Shown piece by piece: positions 26,213 through 34,137 of a DNA stretch of 40,971 bases; the first letter of the stretch is position 1, and the number at the start of each line of letters is the position of its first letter. The stretch is from Alphaproteobacteria bacterium (GTDB taxonomy: Bacteria > Pseudomonadota > Alphaproteobacteria > SMXS01): NCBI GenBank assembly GCA_016124315.1, contig WGNW01000058.1, positions 1-40,971 on the forward strand. The letters run 5' to 3'. The notes beneath the pieces were generated by a model. The model saw nothing but the letters and a program-made list of their open reading frames with translations, did not search any database and was not told the DNA's origin. The position numbers and the translations under genes are program-made.

Positions 26213-27412
26213 CTACTGGTGGAGGCGGCCGAGGATCGACACGCTGCAGATGTTGCGGTTGGGGATGCCGCCCAGATTGTGGGTGAGCCCCATGGTCGGA
26301 TCCTTCAGCTGGCGGGCGTCGGCGCGGCCGTTGATCTGGTTGTAGACCTCGTAGGCCATCCGCAGCCCCGAGGCGCCGATGGGGTGGCCGAAGCACTTCA
26401 GGCCGCCGTCGATCTGGCAGGGGATCTCGCCGTCCGCGTCGAACTTGCCGTTCAGGATATCCTTGTAGGCCTCGCCTTCCTTCGACAGGCCGAGGTCCTC
26501 CATGACCACCAGCTCGGTGATCGAGAAGCAGTCGTGCACCTCGGTCATGGAGATCTCCTTGAGGGGATCCTTGATGCCGGCTTCGGCGTAGGCGCGCTGG
26601 GCGGCCATTCGGGTGGTCATGGTGTAGCTGCCGTCCCAGGAGTTGTGGCCCATCTCGACGCCGTTGGAGGCGGCGAGCTGCATGGCCTTGACCACGACCG
26701 GGTTGTCGTAGCCCATCTCCCGCGCCTTCTCCGGCGTGGTGACGATGGCGCAGGCGGCACCGTCGCTGACGCCGCAGCAGTCGAACAGGCCGAGCGGGAA
26801 CGACACCATCGGCGCGTTCAGGATCTTGTCCATCTCGACCTCGGCGCGCAGGTGCGCCTTGGGGTTCTTGGCGCCGTTCTGGTGGCTCTTCCACGACACG
26901 TGGGCCATCGCCCGCTTCAGGTCCTTCATGTCGACGCCATGCTTGGCGGCGTAGGCCGAGGCGAGCTGGGCGAACGAGCCGGGCGCCGTGGAATTGGGCT
27001 GCCACAGGTCCTCGAAGGTGCCCTTGGTGCGCTCGGGCAGGCCGCCATAGCCGGTGTCCTTCAGCTTCTCGACGCCCAGCGCCATGGCGACGTCGCAGGC
27101 GCCGGCGGCAACCGCGTAGACCGCGCCGCGCAGCGCCTCGGTGCCGGTCGCGCACAGATTCTCGACGCGGGTCACCGGGATGTTGGGCAGGCGAAGCGCC
27201 TGCGACAGCGGGATGGCCGACTTGCCGACGTTCTGCTCGTCGAAGAACACGCCGAGCCAGGCCATCTGGATGTCTTCCTTGGCGACGCCGGCGTCGGCCA
27301 GCGCCTCCGTGTAGGCCTCCAGCATCAGGTCGTCCGGGCTCGAATCCCAGCGCTCGCCGAACTTGGAGCAGCCCATGCCGATGATCGCCACCTTGTCGCG
27401 AATGCCAGCCAT
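26213..27412 (-). CDS. thiolase family protein (SCPx/acetyl-CoA acetyltransferase-like)
   Basis: This 399-residue thiolase-fold enzyme has nucleophile C87 in VENLCATGTEAL, H293 in VHDCFS and H343 in CFGHPIGASG, so the catalytic set looks complete. This sequence pattern is that of the SCPx/lipid-transfer-protein group, used for thiolysis of branched or steroid-type 3-oxoacyl-CoA. In several pathways such proteins pair with a DUF35 partner. Here the gene directly upstream carries a DUF35 domain, with a gap of 44 bases. The next gene (an enoyl-CoA-reductase-like SDR) follows after 15 bases. The context strongly suggests chain-shortening of a CoA ester. The substrate is unassigned. Confidence 0.9.
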   Translation of the reverse strand: MAGIRDKVAIIGMGCSKFGERWDSSPDDLMLEAYTEALADAGVAKEDIQMAWLGVFFDEQNVGKSAIPLSQALRLPNIPVTRVENLCATGTEALRGAVYAVAAGACDVAMALGVEKLKDTGYGGLPERTKGTFEDLWQPNSTAPGSFAQLASAYAAKHGVDMKDLKRAMAHVSWKSHQNGAKNPKAHLRAEVEMDKILNAPMVSFPLGLFDCCGVSDGAACAIVTTPEKAREMGYDNPVVVKAMQLAASNGVEMGHNSWDGSYTMTTRMAAQRAYAEAGIKDPLKEISMTEVHDCFSITELVVMEDLGLSKEGEAYKDILNGKFDADGEIPCQIDGGLKCFGHPIGASGLRMAYEVYNQINGRADARQLKDPTMGLTHNLGGIPNRNICSVSILGRLHQ

Positions 27413-27456
27413 CTCAGTGTCCTTTCGTCTCTCTAGCCTGCCTGCCCCGGCGCCGC

Positions 27457-28896
27457 CTATTCGGCGGGCGCCGCCTTCCAGAAGTAGCGGCGGAAGCCCC
27501 GATTGTTGTCGAAGTCCTTGATGCGGAAGACCATCTTCACCTTGGAGCCGACCGAGATCGAGCCTGCGTCGAAATCGGTAAGGTCCATATAGACGTTTCC
27601 ACCCTCGAAGAAACCGATATTACCATATTGCAGGGGAGGGTTCGGCGAATAGGCCAGATTGTCCTCGGTGTACGTCTTCACCGCCGCTTCCATGTCGGCG
27701 AACGGATGGTCCTCCTGGGTGCCGATGGCCTGGCAGTTCGGATTGACGCAGACGTTGGACTTGGGGAACTGCACGGTGCCGCACTGGGTGCACCTGCCGC
27801 CCATGAACGCGGTCACCGCGTCGCGCTTGCGGTAGAAGGCGCTCTGGGCGGTGCGGTTGTCGCGCTCGGCGCGGATGCCCCACTCGTAGTCGATCTGGTT
27901 GGTGAACGACAGGTAGCGCAGGTAGTTGGCGTCCTCGGTGCCGCGGGCGAGGTTGCCGGTCACCGCCTTGCGCCGGGGCAGCGCCCTGAGAGCCTCGGTG
28001 GTCTCGAAGATCAGCACGTCGGCGCCCTGGCCGAAGCTCACCACCATGATCTTCTGGCCCGGCTCGGCCTCCTCGAGCGCGTGCACCAGCATCAGCATGG
28101 CCTGCGCCGCGCCCGCGTCGCCCATCTCGGCGTTGAGGCCGGTGCGCACCGCCTCGGGCTTCACGCCGATCCGCTTGGCCTCGCGCGCATCGACGCCGCG
28201 CTGGGTGGCGGGCATGATGAACATGTCGACGTCCGCCGCCGTCAGGCCGGTCTTCTCGAGCGCCTTCCCCGCCGCCTCGGGCACGATCAGGTCGTAGCCC
28301 ATGTCGCGGATCCAGCGCTCCTCCAGATTGTAGTCGTATTCGGCGTTGGCCGAGCGGTAGTGGTCGACGAGGTCGCGGGCGAGCGAGTGGGAGCCGAGGA
28401 AGCGGGCGACCACGTTGTCGCTGCCCAGCAGCACCGCCGCGGCGCCATCGCCGAACTGCATCTCCTGGGTGCTGCCCGGCTTGCCGATGCGGTGGTCGGC
28501 GGCGATCACCAGCGACCGTCCGCCCGCCTTGAGCGCCTGGATCAGCGCCGTGGTGCCGGCGCGCTGGCTCGACGTCACGTCGACGGATTCGGTGTTCTCG
28601 TCCAGGGTGAGCGCGGCGAGCACGACGCCGGCATTGTGGCGGTCGGCGAAGGGCAGGGTGGTCGAGGCCAGCGCGACGCTCTCCACCGCGGCGCGGTTCA
28701 GCCCGGTCAGGCAGTCGCGACCGGCCTCGACGGCCATGGTGATCGGGTCCTCGTCCCAGTTGCAGATCGCCTTGGTGCCCTTGCCCAGGCCCTTCAGCGC
28801 CGGGTTCATCCAGGCATTGGCGGCGGCGATGCTGGCGCGGCTCAGGCGGCGCTTCGGCAGATAGGCGCCATAGGCGGTGATGCCGACGTTGCTCAT
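27457..28896 (-). CDS. KASIII/HMG-CoA-synthase-like protein fused to DUF35 Zn-ribbon/OB-fold
   Basis: This 479-residue fusion has residues 1-about 300 with the thiolase-superfamily fold of 3-oxoacyl-ACP synthase III/HMG-CoA synthase (GAYLPKRRL start, FGDGAAAVLLG, GDAGAA, VSFGQGADVLIFE). The position normally holding the nucleophilic Cys before G-T-x-A-L reads Q111-R-A-G-T. Residues about 350-479 are a DUF35 domain: a rubredoxin-like zinc ribbon (C369, C372, C383, C388) followed by an OB-fold with VYMDLTDFD and GSKVKMVFRIKD. DUF35 proteins bind acyl-CoA and partner with thiolase-like subunits. Loss of Cys argues against ordinary condensation and for a structural or retro-aldol role. It lies between the Rieske oxygenase and the thiolase in one operon. 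The start is ATG with AGAAAGAG upstream. Confidence 0.88.
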   Translation of the reverse strand: MSNVGITAYGAYLPKRRLSRASIAAANAWMNPALKGLGKGTKAICNWDEDPITMAVEAGRDCLTGLNRAAVESVALASTTLPFADRHNAGVVLAALTLDENTESVDVTSSQRAGTTALIQALKAGGRSLVIAADHRIGKPGSTQEMQFGDGAAAVLLGSDNVVARFLGSHSLARDLVDHYRSANAEYDYNLEERWIRDMGYDLIVPEAAGKALEKTGLTAADVDMFIMPATQRGVDAREAKRIGVKPEAVRTGLNAEMGDAGAAQAMLMLVHALEEAEPGQKIMVVSFGQGADVLIFETTEALRALPRRKAVTGNLARGTEDANYLRYLSFTNQIDYEWGIRAERDNRTAQSAFYRKRDAVTAFMGGRCTQCGTVQFPKSNVCVNPNCQAIGTQEDHPFADMEAAVKTYTEDNLAYSPNPPLQYGNIGFFEGGNVYMDLTDFDAGSISVGSKVKMVFRIKDFDNNRGFRRYFWKAAPAE

Positions 28897-28978
28897 TCTA
28901 CTCTTTCTCGCTGATTGTTCCCCGGGGTCGGCGGGGATTCATAAAGAACGCCGGCAACCGGCACAAGCGGCCAGGCGG

Positions 28979-30241
28979 CTACTCGGCCGCCCGCGGCGCC
29001 GGCGTGCACCAGCGCGAGAGCGCCGGATCGATCATCAGCGCCTCCGGCACCGCCGCGCCGGCCGCGCGGATGCGCCGGTCCAGTTCCTCGTGCCAGTGGT
29101 AGATGCGGCGCTCCTGGTAGCTCAGCAGCACGCCCTCGAAGCCCGGCGATTCCACGGATTCCTGGATGAACGGCGCGAACTGGGTGTCCTCGAACAGGAT
29201 GCGGTCGAAATTGGCGATGCGGGTGTGCCAGATCTCGGGCAGCGGCCCGTCGCCCCAGTCGGGCGAGAACCAGTGGCATTCCACCCGCATGGTGTTCGCG
29301 CCCGTCGGCCAGAAGGTGAGGAACGGGATGCCCGAGGCGTGGGGCGGCGTCACCAGGTTGGGGAACACGTTGAACGACAGGTTGTGGATGCGCGGCACGT
29401 CGGTGACGGTGTCCATGTGCTTGACGCCGACGGTGCCGGGGTCGCGCCAGCCGTCGCGGCGGTTGGGCGTGCACATGATCGAGTGGCCGTTTTCCCACAG
29501 CTCGATGGCCGTGCCGCGGGAGTCGATGAAGCGGTCCACCGTGTGCTGGTGGATGGACTTCACGTGGTAGGTCTCCAGGAAGGCGTCCATCATCACCTTG
29601 ACGTTGCAGGCAATGTCGAAGCCGTGCTTCTCGACGAAGCGCAGCCGCTCGGGCTGGAACTGCCTGAGCTGCACGGCCATCGGCCCCAGATAGTCCAGCA
29701 GCGGCGCGGCGTCCGGGTCCTCGCTGACGAACACCCACTTGCCGAGCTGTTCGCAGCGCACCGGGATCAGCGAGCGGCACGACGTGTCGAGGTCGACGAA
29801 GTCGCGCTTGTCGCGCAGGCTCACCAGGTTGCCTTCCAGGTCGTAGGTCCAGCCGTGATAGGAGCAGACCAGCCCGCGCGCCTGGCCCTCGGCATCCTTG
29901 ACCAGAGGTGCGCCACGGTGGCGGCAGGTGTTGTAGAAGGCGCGGATCCTGCCGTCGCCGCCGCGCACGATCAGGATCGGCGAGCCGGTGTTCTTCCACA
30001 GCAGGTAGCTGCCCGGCTCGGGCAATTCGTCCTCGTGGCAGGCATAGAGCCAGCTCTTCTTCCACAGCGCCTGCCATTCGGCCTCCAGGAACGCCGGGTC
30101 CAGGTAGCGGCCGCCGGGAATCTCGGGCAGGGCGGGGAAGCCCGCCGGCGGGCCGCCGCGGCTCTTCTCGTATTCCATGCCGCGGATCAGGCGCGCGTTC
30201 AGCGCCTCGATGGCGTCGAGGTCGAGCTTGGCGTCGGTCAT
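28979..30241 (-). CDS. Rieske aromatic-ring-hydroxylating-type dioxygenase, alpha subunit
   Basis: This 420-residue oxygenase has Rieske ligands C106, H108, C126 and H129 (CRHRGAP...CSYHGW). The iron site is in DAFLETYHVKSIH (H226, H231, with D219/E223 nearby). The family hydroxylates aromatic and alicyclic substrates using a ferredoxin donor. It is only distantly like the oxygenase at 2640. It is first in the minus-strand operon 30241-25301, followed 82 bases later by the HMGS-DUF35 fusion. A small NTF2-like protein is divergently encoded at 30447, the fold of ring-hydroxylating beta subunits. The substrate is unknown. Confidence 0.92.
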   Translation of the reverse strand: MTDAKLDLDAIEALNARLIRGMEYEKSRGGPPAGFPALPEIPGGRYLDPAFLEAEWQALWKKSWLYACHEDELPEPGSYLLWKNTGSPILIVRGGDGRIRAFYNTCRHRGAPLVKDAEGQARGLVCSYHGWTYDLEGNLVSLRDKRDFVDLDTSCRSLIPVRCEQLGKWVFVSEDPDAAPLLDYLGPMAVQLRQFQPERLRFVEKHGFDIACNVKVMMDAFLETYHVKSIHQHTVDRFIDSRGTAIELWENGHSIMCTPNRRDGWRDPGTVGVKHMDTVTDVPRIHNLSFNVFPNLVTPPHASGIPFLTFWPTGANTMRVECHWFSPDWGDGPLPEIWHTRIANFDRILFEDTQFAPFIQESVESPGFEGVLLSYQERRIYHWHEELDRRIRAAGAAVPEALMIDPALSRWCTPAPRAAE

Positions 30242-30323
30242 GAGGGCCTTCCCGCGCGGGTAGGCCCGCGCACGGTCACAAGTTGGAACTTTGGCAGAGG
30301 CCTATCACAGGACAGCGCAGCCT

Positions 30324-30349
30324 CCAACGGAAACAAACATTTTTGTTGG
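30324..30349. promoter_or_regulatory. nested inverted repeats in divergent gap
   Basis: AACAAA (30332-30337) and TTTGTT (30342-30347) form a 6-bp dyad with a 4-base centre. CCAAC (30324-30328) and GTTGG (30345-30349) form an overlapping dyad. They lie in the 205-base gap between the Rieske-headed operon and the NTF2-like gene, in its only AT-rich patch. They are a likely binding site for a shared regulator. Confidence 0.4.
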
Positions 30350-30446
30350 TTTCTTCGCGCGGGTCGCCCATGCAGCCGTGCTGGTACGGCGCGCGGCCAT
30401 GGGTTAGGCTCCCATGCCTGAACGCCATCGACAAGGGGAGAGAACG

Positions 30447-30875
30447 ATGAGCCTCGCCGAGGACAAGCTCGACATCCAGATGCTGACCCAGCGCTACGCA
30501 GACGCGGTCATGCGCCACCACGCCGACGACTGGGCCGCCACCTGGGCCGAGGACGGTGAATGGTACCTGCGGGAGGAACCCGTCAAGGGCCGCGCCAACA
30601 TCAAGAAGACCTGGGAGGCGGCGATGGCCGGCTTCCCGTTCGCGGTGTTCCTGGTGCAGCCCTGCATCATCGACGTCAAGGGCGACACGGCCACCTCGCG
30701 CTCCTACGTCACCGAGATCCTCGCCACCACCGACGGCACCTCGTTCCGCGTCTATGGCTGCTACAACGACGAGCTGGTCCGCGAGAAGGGCGAGTGGAAG
30801 TTCAAGGCGCGCCGGTATTCCCGCCTTTATCAGGGCCCGGTCGACCTCAGCGGCGAGAAAGTCCCCTATCCCTGA
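30447..30875 (+). CDS. NTF2/SnoaL-like small protein
   Basis: This 142-residue protein has the cone-shaped NTF2-like pattern. An N-terminal helix (DKLDIQMLTQRYADAVMRHHADDWAATWAEDGEWYL) leads into beta strands with RSYVTEIL, FRVYGCYNDELVREKGEWKFKARRYS. The fold includes SnoaL cyclases, ketosteroid isomerases and the beta subunits of ring-hydroxylating dioxygenases. The start is ATG 30447, with AAGGGGAGAGAACG upstream; an ATG at 30414 is less well placed. It is divergent from the Rieske alpha subunit, so a helper or isomerase role in the same pathway is likely but not shown. Confidence 0.8.
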   Translation: MSLAEDKLDIQMLTQRYADAVMRHHADDWAATWAEDGEWYLREEPVKGRANIKKTWEAAMAGFPFAVFLVQPCIIDVKGDTATSRSYVTEILATTDGTSFRVYGCYNDELVREKGEWKFKARRYSRLYQGPVDLSGEKVPYP

Positions 30876-30887
30876 GCCGGGCGGCGC

Positions 30888-31256
30888 CTACTCGCCGATG
30901 AAGTTCAGCTCGATCTTCACACCGTCCGGGTCGTCGATATAGAGCTGCTTGATCTTGAAGTCGGCCACCACGTTCTGGCCGACCTCGTAGCCGGCGTCGA
31001 CCAGCCGCGCCTTGACCTCGTCGAATCCCTTGCAGCGGAAGGCGATGTGGTCGATGGGGCCGCTGGTGCCGCCGCGCGCGTTGTCGAGCGCCATGATGTG
31101 CACGACCGGGCGGCCCTCCAGGTACATCCATGCGCCGGGGAAGCCGAAATCGGGCCGCGGGCCGTTTTCCATGCCGAGCACCTCGCTGTAGAAGCGGATG
31201 CATTCGTCAAGGTGGCGCGTGTTCAGCGTCACGTGGTCCAGCAGTTCAACATTCAT
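30888..31256 (-). CDS. VOC family (glyoxalase/extradiol-dioxygenase fold) protein
   Basis: This 122-residue protein is one vicinal-oxygen-chelate module, two beta-alpha-beta-beta-beta repeats. LLDHVTLNTRHLDECIRFYSEVLGM has a candidate metal His. GPIDHIAFRCKGFDEVKARLVDAGYEV supplies another, and DPDGVKIELNFIGE supplies the C-terminal Glu. Members include lyases, isomerases and resistance proteins. Start 31256 is preceded by AAGGGGAGATGGCTG. An earlier ATG at 31358 would add a poorly conserved tail. It is convergent with the NTF2-like gene, 12 bases apart. Specificity is not readable. Confidence 0.85.
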   Translation of the reverse strand: MNVELLDHVTLNTRHLDECIRFYSEVLGMENGPRPDFGFPGAWMYLEGRPVVHIMALDNARGGTSGPIDHIAFRCKGFDEVKARLVDAGYEVGQNVVADFKIKQLYIDDPDGVKIELNFIGE

Positions 31257-31451
31257 CAGCCATCTCCCCTTAGCGCGGGCCCATTCTAGCCGCTCGCCAT
31301 CCTGATGCCAGCCCCTTGCGAGCCGGCGGGGGAAATCGGGGAACTCCGCACTCGACATCCTGCCCGTCCGCCGCTAAGAACGCGAAGGACGGACAGAATG
31401 GAACCGTTCGGACGGTCTGCGGTCGACCGTGCGGTCCGCGGACCCCGGGAC

Positions 31452-31958
31452 CTATTTCGTCGGCGCGCTCGTCGTCACGCAGTTGTCCTTGGAGGTCTGG
31501 ACCGGGTTGCAGTTGCCCGAGTCCGTGATGACGTACTCGTACGTATTGCCCTTGGCCGGATCGTAGACCAGCGCCCGTGTCTTGCCCCGGCACTTCACCG
31601 TCGTGTGGTCCGTTCCCTGACGCCACGCGAAGTTGATGAAGATCTCCTTGCCCGCATAGTCGGCGGGCAGGGCGTGCTCGCTGGTGGAATCCGAGAAGTT
31701 GTAGGTCATGGTGCCGCCGTTTCCAGCGATGCCCTTCTCGCCACCGCCCTGGGGATAGAGCTTCGTATCCTTGATGTTCGGCCCCCGAATGGTCGGGCGG
31801 TGCATCACTTTACCGAAATTGTTGGTGACCTTGATCGCCTTCACCGCGCAATAGGTGGTTGCCGCCTGCGCAGGCACAGTAACCGCAAGAGAAAGCGGCA
31901 ATAAAAACGTCGCGGCCAGCGCGGTCATGCTTGTCGAACACAGTTTGATTTTCAACAC
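31452..31958 (-). CDS. small secreted protein, tandem paralogue A
   Basis: This protein has no recognised function. With a GTG start at 31958 it is 168 residues, with a Sec signal peptide (hydrophobic TALAATFLLPLSLAV, ending PAQA) and a mature domain of about 137 residues. It has four cysteines (TYCAVKAIKV, TVKCRGK, SGNCNP, DNCVTT) that could form two disulfides. GTG is chosen because GGAG lies 6 bases upstream, the length then equals that of its paralogue without gaps, and the distance to the upstream palindrome is the same. An in-frame ATG at 31994 is the alternative, giving 180 residues, but has no visible ribosome site. It is followed by a 195-base gap before the VOC gene in which I see no gene. 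Confidence 0.75.
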   Translation of the reverse strand: MLKIKLCSTSMTALAATFLLPLSLAVTVPAQAATTYCAVKAIKVTNNFGKVMHRPTIRGPNIKDTKLYPQGGGEKGIAGNGGTMTYNFSDSTSEHALPADYAGKEIFINFAWRQGTDHTTVKCRGKTRALVYDPAKGNTYEYVITDSGNCNPVQTSKDNCVTTSAPTK

Positions 31959-32046
31959 TTCCAACTCCCGATTTTCATTACGGCTACGTGACATCTGTGT
32001 TGATGTATACCGTAATGCAGGATTGGCGTCGCTTGATCGGGGGTCA

Positions 32047-32063
32047 ATTACCTGCCAGGTAAT
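32047..32063. promoter_or_regulatory. 17-base palindromic operator candidate, copy A
   Basis: ATTACCTG-C-CAGGTAAT is a perfect palindrome with 8-base arms. On the minus strand it runs straight into TTGACC, a plausible -35 box. It lies 89 bases upstream of the GTG start of paralogue A. The same element and spacing recur for paralogue B. Confidence 0.7.
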
Positions 32064-32138
32064 CAGGTAGGTGCCGCCGGCCGCACGGTGCCTGCCGGAA
32101 CAGAACTCACGACAATCCGCAGGGCCGCGGCACTGACC

Positions 32139-32645
32139 CTATTTCGTCGGCGCGTTCGTCGTCACGCAGTTGGCTTTGGAGGCCGGGGTGGGGTTGCAGT
32201 TGCCCGAGTCGGTGACAACGTACTCGTACGTATTCCCATTGGCAGGATCGTAGACCAGCGCCCGTTGCTTGCCCTGGCACTTGACCGCCACGTGGTCGGT
32301 GCCGTTCTCGTACATGAAGTTGATGAAGATCTCCTTGCCCGCATAGTCGGCGGGCAGGGCGTGCTCGCTGCTCGCGTCCGTGAAGTCGTAGGTCACGGAG
32401 CCGCCGTTTTCGGCGATTCCCCTTTCGCCACCGCCCTGGGGATAGAGCTTCGTGTCATTGATGTTCGGCCCCTGGATGGTGGGGCGGTGCAGCACCTTGC
32501 CGAAATTGTTGGTGACCTTGATCGCCTTCACCGCGCAATAGGTCGTCGCGGCCTGTGCCGGCGCGGTAACCGCAAAAGACATCGGCAATATCAGCGCAGC
32601 GGCAAATGCCGCCGAACCCTTCATCGACAGTTTGGTGCGAGACAT
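32139..32645 (-). CDS. small secreted protein, tandem paralogue B
   Basis: This 168-residue protein has a signal peptide (MSRTKLSMKG..., ending TAPAQA) and a mature domain mostly identical to paralogue A: CAVKAIKVTNNFGKV, SEHALPADYAGKEIFINF, ALVYDPA, GNTYEY. It has the same four cysteines. Changes cluster around the middle (RQGTDHTT in A, ENGTDHVA in B) and in the tail. The start is ATG 32645, with GGAGGGACGA upstream; an ATG at 32669 lacks such a site. I do not recognise the family. It is exported, probably to the periplasm or outside. The duplication includes the promoter region. Confidence 0.8.
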   Translation of the reverse strand: MSRTKLSMKGSAAFAAALILPMSFAVTAPAQAATTYCAVKAIKVTNNFGKVLHRPTIQGPNINDTKLYPQGGGERGIAENGGSVTYDFTDASSEHALPADYAGKEIFINFMYENGTDHVAVKCQGKQRALVYDPANGNTYEYVVTDSGNCNPTPASKANCVTTNAPTK

Positions 32646-32733
32646 TCGTCCCTCCATATTTGGACACAATTGTGCAGAATTTACGCTGATGAACCGCGCA
32701 ATTTAGGATTGCTCTCGCAACTATAGGGGGTCA

Positions 32734-32750
32734 ATTACCTGTCAGGTAAT
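32734..32750. promoter_or_regulatory. 17-base palindromic operator candidate, copy B
   Basis: ATTACCTG-T-CAGGTAAT differs from copy A only at the central base. It is followed on the minus strand by TTGACCCCC as in copy A, with a TATAGT slightly downstream. It lies 89 bases upstream of paralogue B's start. Conservation of arms and distance, while the sequence between palindrome and gene has diverged, indicates a functional binding site. Confidence 0.7.
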
Positions 32751-32799
32751 CAGGTGCCTGCTGAAGGCATGCTCCCAAGTGCCGGTTCTGGAACGGGAT

Positions 32800-34002
32800 C
32801 TAGACGATCCGCTTGGCGCGCAGTTCAGCGATCTCGTCCGCCGAATAGCCCAGTTCCGCCATGATCTCGTCGGTGTGCGCGCCGAGCGCCGGCGCGGGCG
32901 TCGCCATGAGGCCCGGCGTCTTCGACAGGTGGAAGGGCGGCCCGGCCACCGGCGCCGTCAACTCGGTGCCGGGCGGCTGCATGGGGAACAGGTCGCCCAT
33001 GGCCTTTACCTGGGGATCCTCCAGCGCCTGCCGGGGCGTCAGCACCGGACCGGCGGGCACGCCGAACTCCTCGCAGGCGGCGATGGCCTCGTCGGTGGTG
33101 CGCTCGGCGCACCATTCGGCCATGCGGGTGCCGATGACCGTGCCGTGGTCGCCGCGCAGCTGGTCGGAGCGGAAGCGGGGATCGTTCACCCACTTTTCCT
33201 CCTCGCCCATCATCCGTGCCCAGCGCGCGAACAGGGCGTCGCCGACCGTGTGGGTGAGGATGTGCCCGTCCATGGTCTTGAAAATGTCGGAGGGGGCCGA
33301 GGTCTGCACCCGGTTGGCCGACGGCTGGCGGTTGATGTCGAGCACCGCCTGCTCCATCAGCAGGCCGTTCATCAGCATCATGCCGGTGCGCAGCAGGGCG
33401 CCGCCCACCTCCTGGCCCTCGCCCGTCGCCCGGTGGTGCATGATCGCCGCCAAGGTGCCGAAGGCGGTCGACAGCGCGGTGCCGAAGTCGACCCACGGGG
33501 CGTTGGACTTCACCGGGTTGCCCAGCGTGCCGGTGAACCACGCGGCGCCCGACATCACCTGGCCGATGCCGTCGAAGCCGCCCCTGTTGGCGTAGGGGCC
33601 GGTGGGGCCGAAGGTCGAGATGTTGGCGAGGATGATGTCGGGCTTGATCTGGACCAGGGAGTCGTAGTCCAGCCCCAGGCTCTTCATGGCCGGCGCCGGC
33701 AGGTTGGCGACCACCACGTCGGCGGTGGCGACCAGCTTCCTGACGATCTCGCGGCCTTCCGGCTTGGCGGGGTTGAGGGTCATGGACTTCTTGTTGACGC
33801 CGACCTGCATGAAGATGCTGCCTTCGCCCTCGGAGCCGTCCTCCCTCCAGGACAGCGGATAGACATAGCGATCCTCGCCGCCGGCCAGCTTCTCGACGCG
33901 GATCACCTCGGCGCCCAGATAGCCGAGCAGGGTGGCGCAGAACGGGCCGGCGATGTAGCGCCCAAAATCCAGAACCCGAACGCCGTCCAGCACTCCCGCC
34001 AT
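32800..34002 (-). CDS. CaiB/BaiF family (class III) CoA-transferase
   Basis: This 400-residue enzyme would move CoA from one acid to another in the cytoplasm. The N-terminal GVRVLDFGRYIAGPFCATLLGYLGAEVIRVE is the family's CoA-binding start. The catalytic aspartate is D172 in PWVDFGTAL. GPTGPYANRGGFDGIGQVMSG and PSDIFKTMDGHI are typical. Such enzymes activate acids without ATP in steroid, bile acid, carnitine and aromatic pathways. It is divergent from a gamma-carbonic anhydrase across 135 bases. It offers a second way, besides the ligase at 917, to enter CoA-ester metabolism. The substrate is unknown. Confidence 0.92.
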   Translation of the reverse strand: MAGVLDGVRVLDFGRYIAGPFCATLLGYLGAEVIRVEKLAGGEDRYVYPLSWREDGSEGEGSIFMQVGVNKKSMTLNPAKPEGREIVRKLVATADVVVANLPAPAMKSLGLDYDSLVQIKPDIILANISTFGPTGPYANRGGFDGIGQVMSGAAWFTGTLGNPVKSNAPWVDFGTALSTAFGTLAAIMHHRATGEGQEVGGALLRTGMMLMNGLLMEQAVLDINRQPSANRVQTSAPSDIFKTMDGHILTHTVGDALFARWARMMGEEEKWVNDPRFRSDQLRGDHGTVIGTRMAEWCAERTTDEAIAACEEFGVPAGPVLTPRQALEDPQVKAMGDLFPMQPPGTELTAPVAGPPFHLSKTPGLMATPAPALGAHTDEIMAELGYSADEIAELRAKRIV

Positions 34003-34137
34003 GTCATTCTCCCCGTGTTCGGCTGCGTGGTCGGCGCACTATGCAAGAAGCCTTGTGCCGCGCGCCAGCAGGAATTGGCCAAAGCGGGGCGAGAGGGCTT
34101 AGGCTGCATCCCGGACGAATCGAACAGGGGACGCGAC

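Noticed and set aside
32779..34137. Long upstream extension of the gamma-carbonic anhydrase
   Set aside because: It is antisense to the CoA-transferase; the 175-residue form has the full family length and a ribosome site at its ATG.
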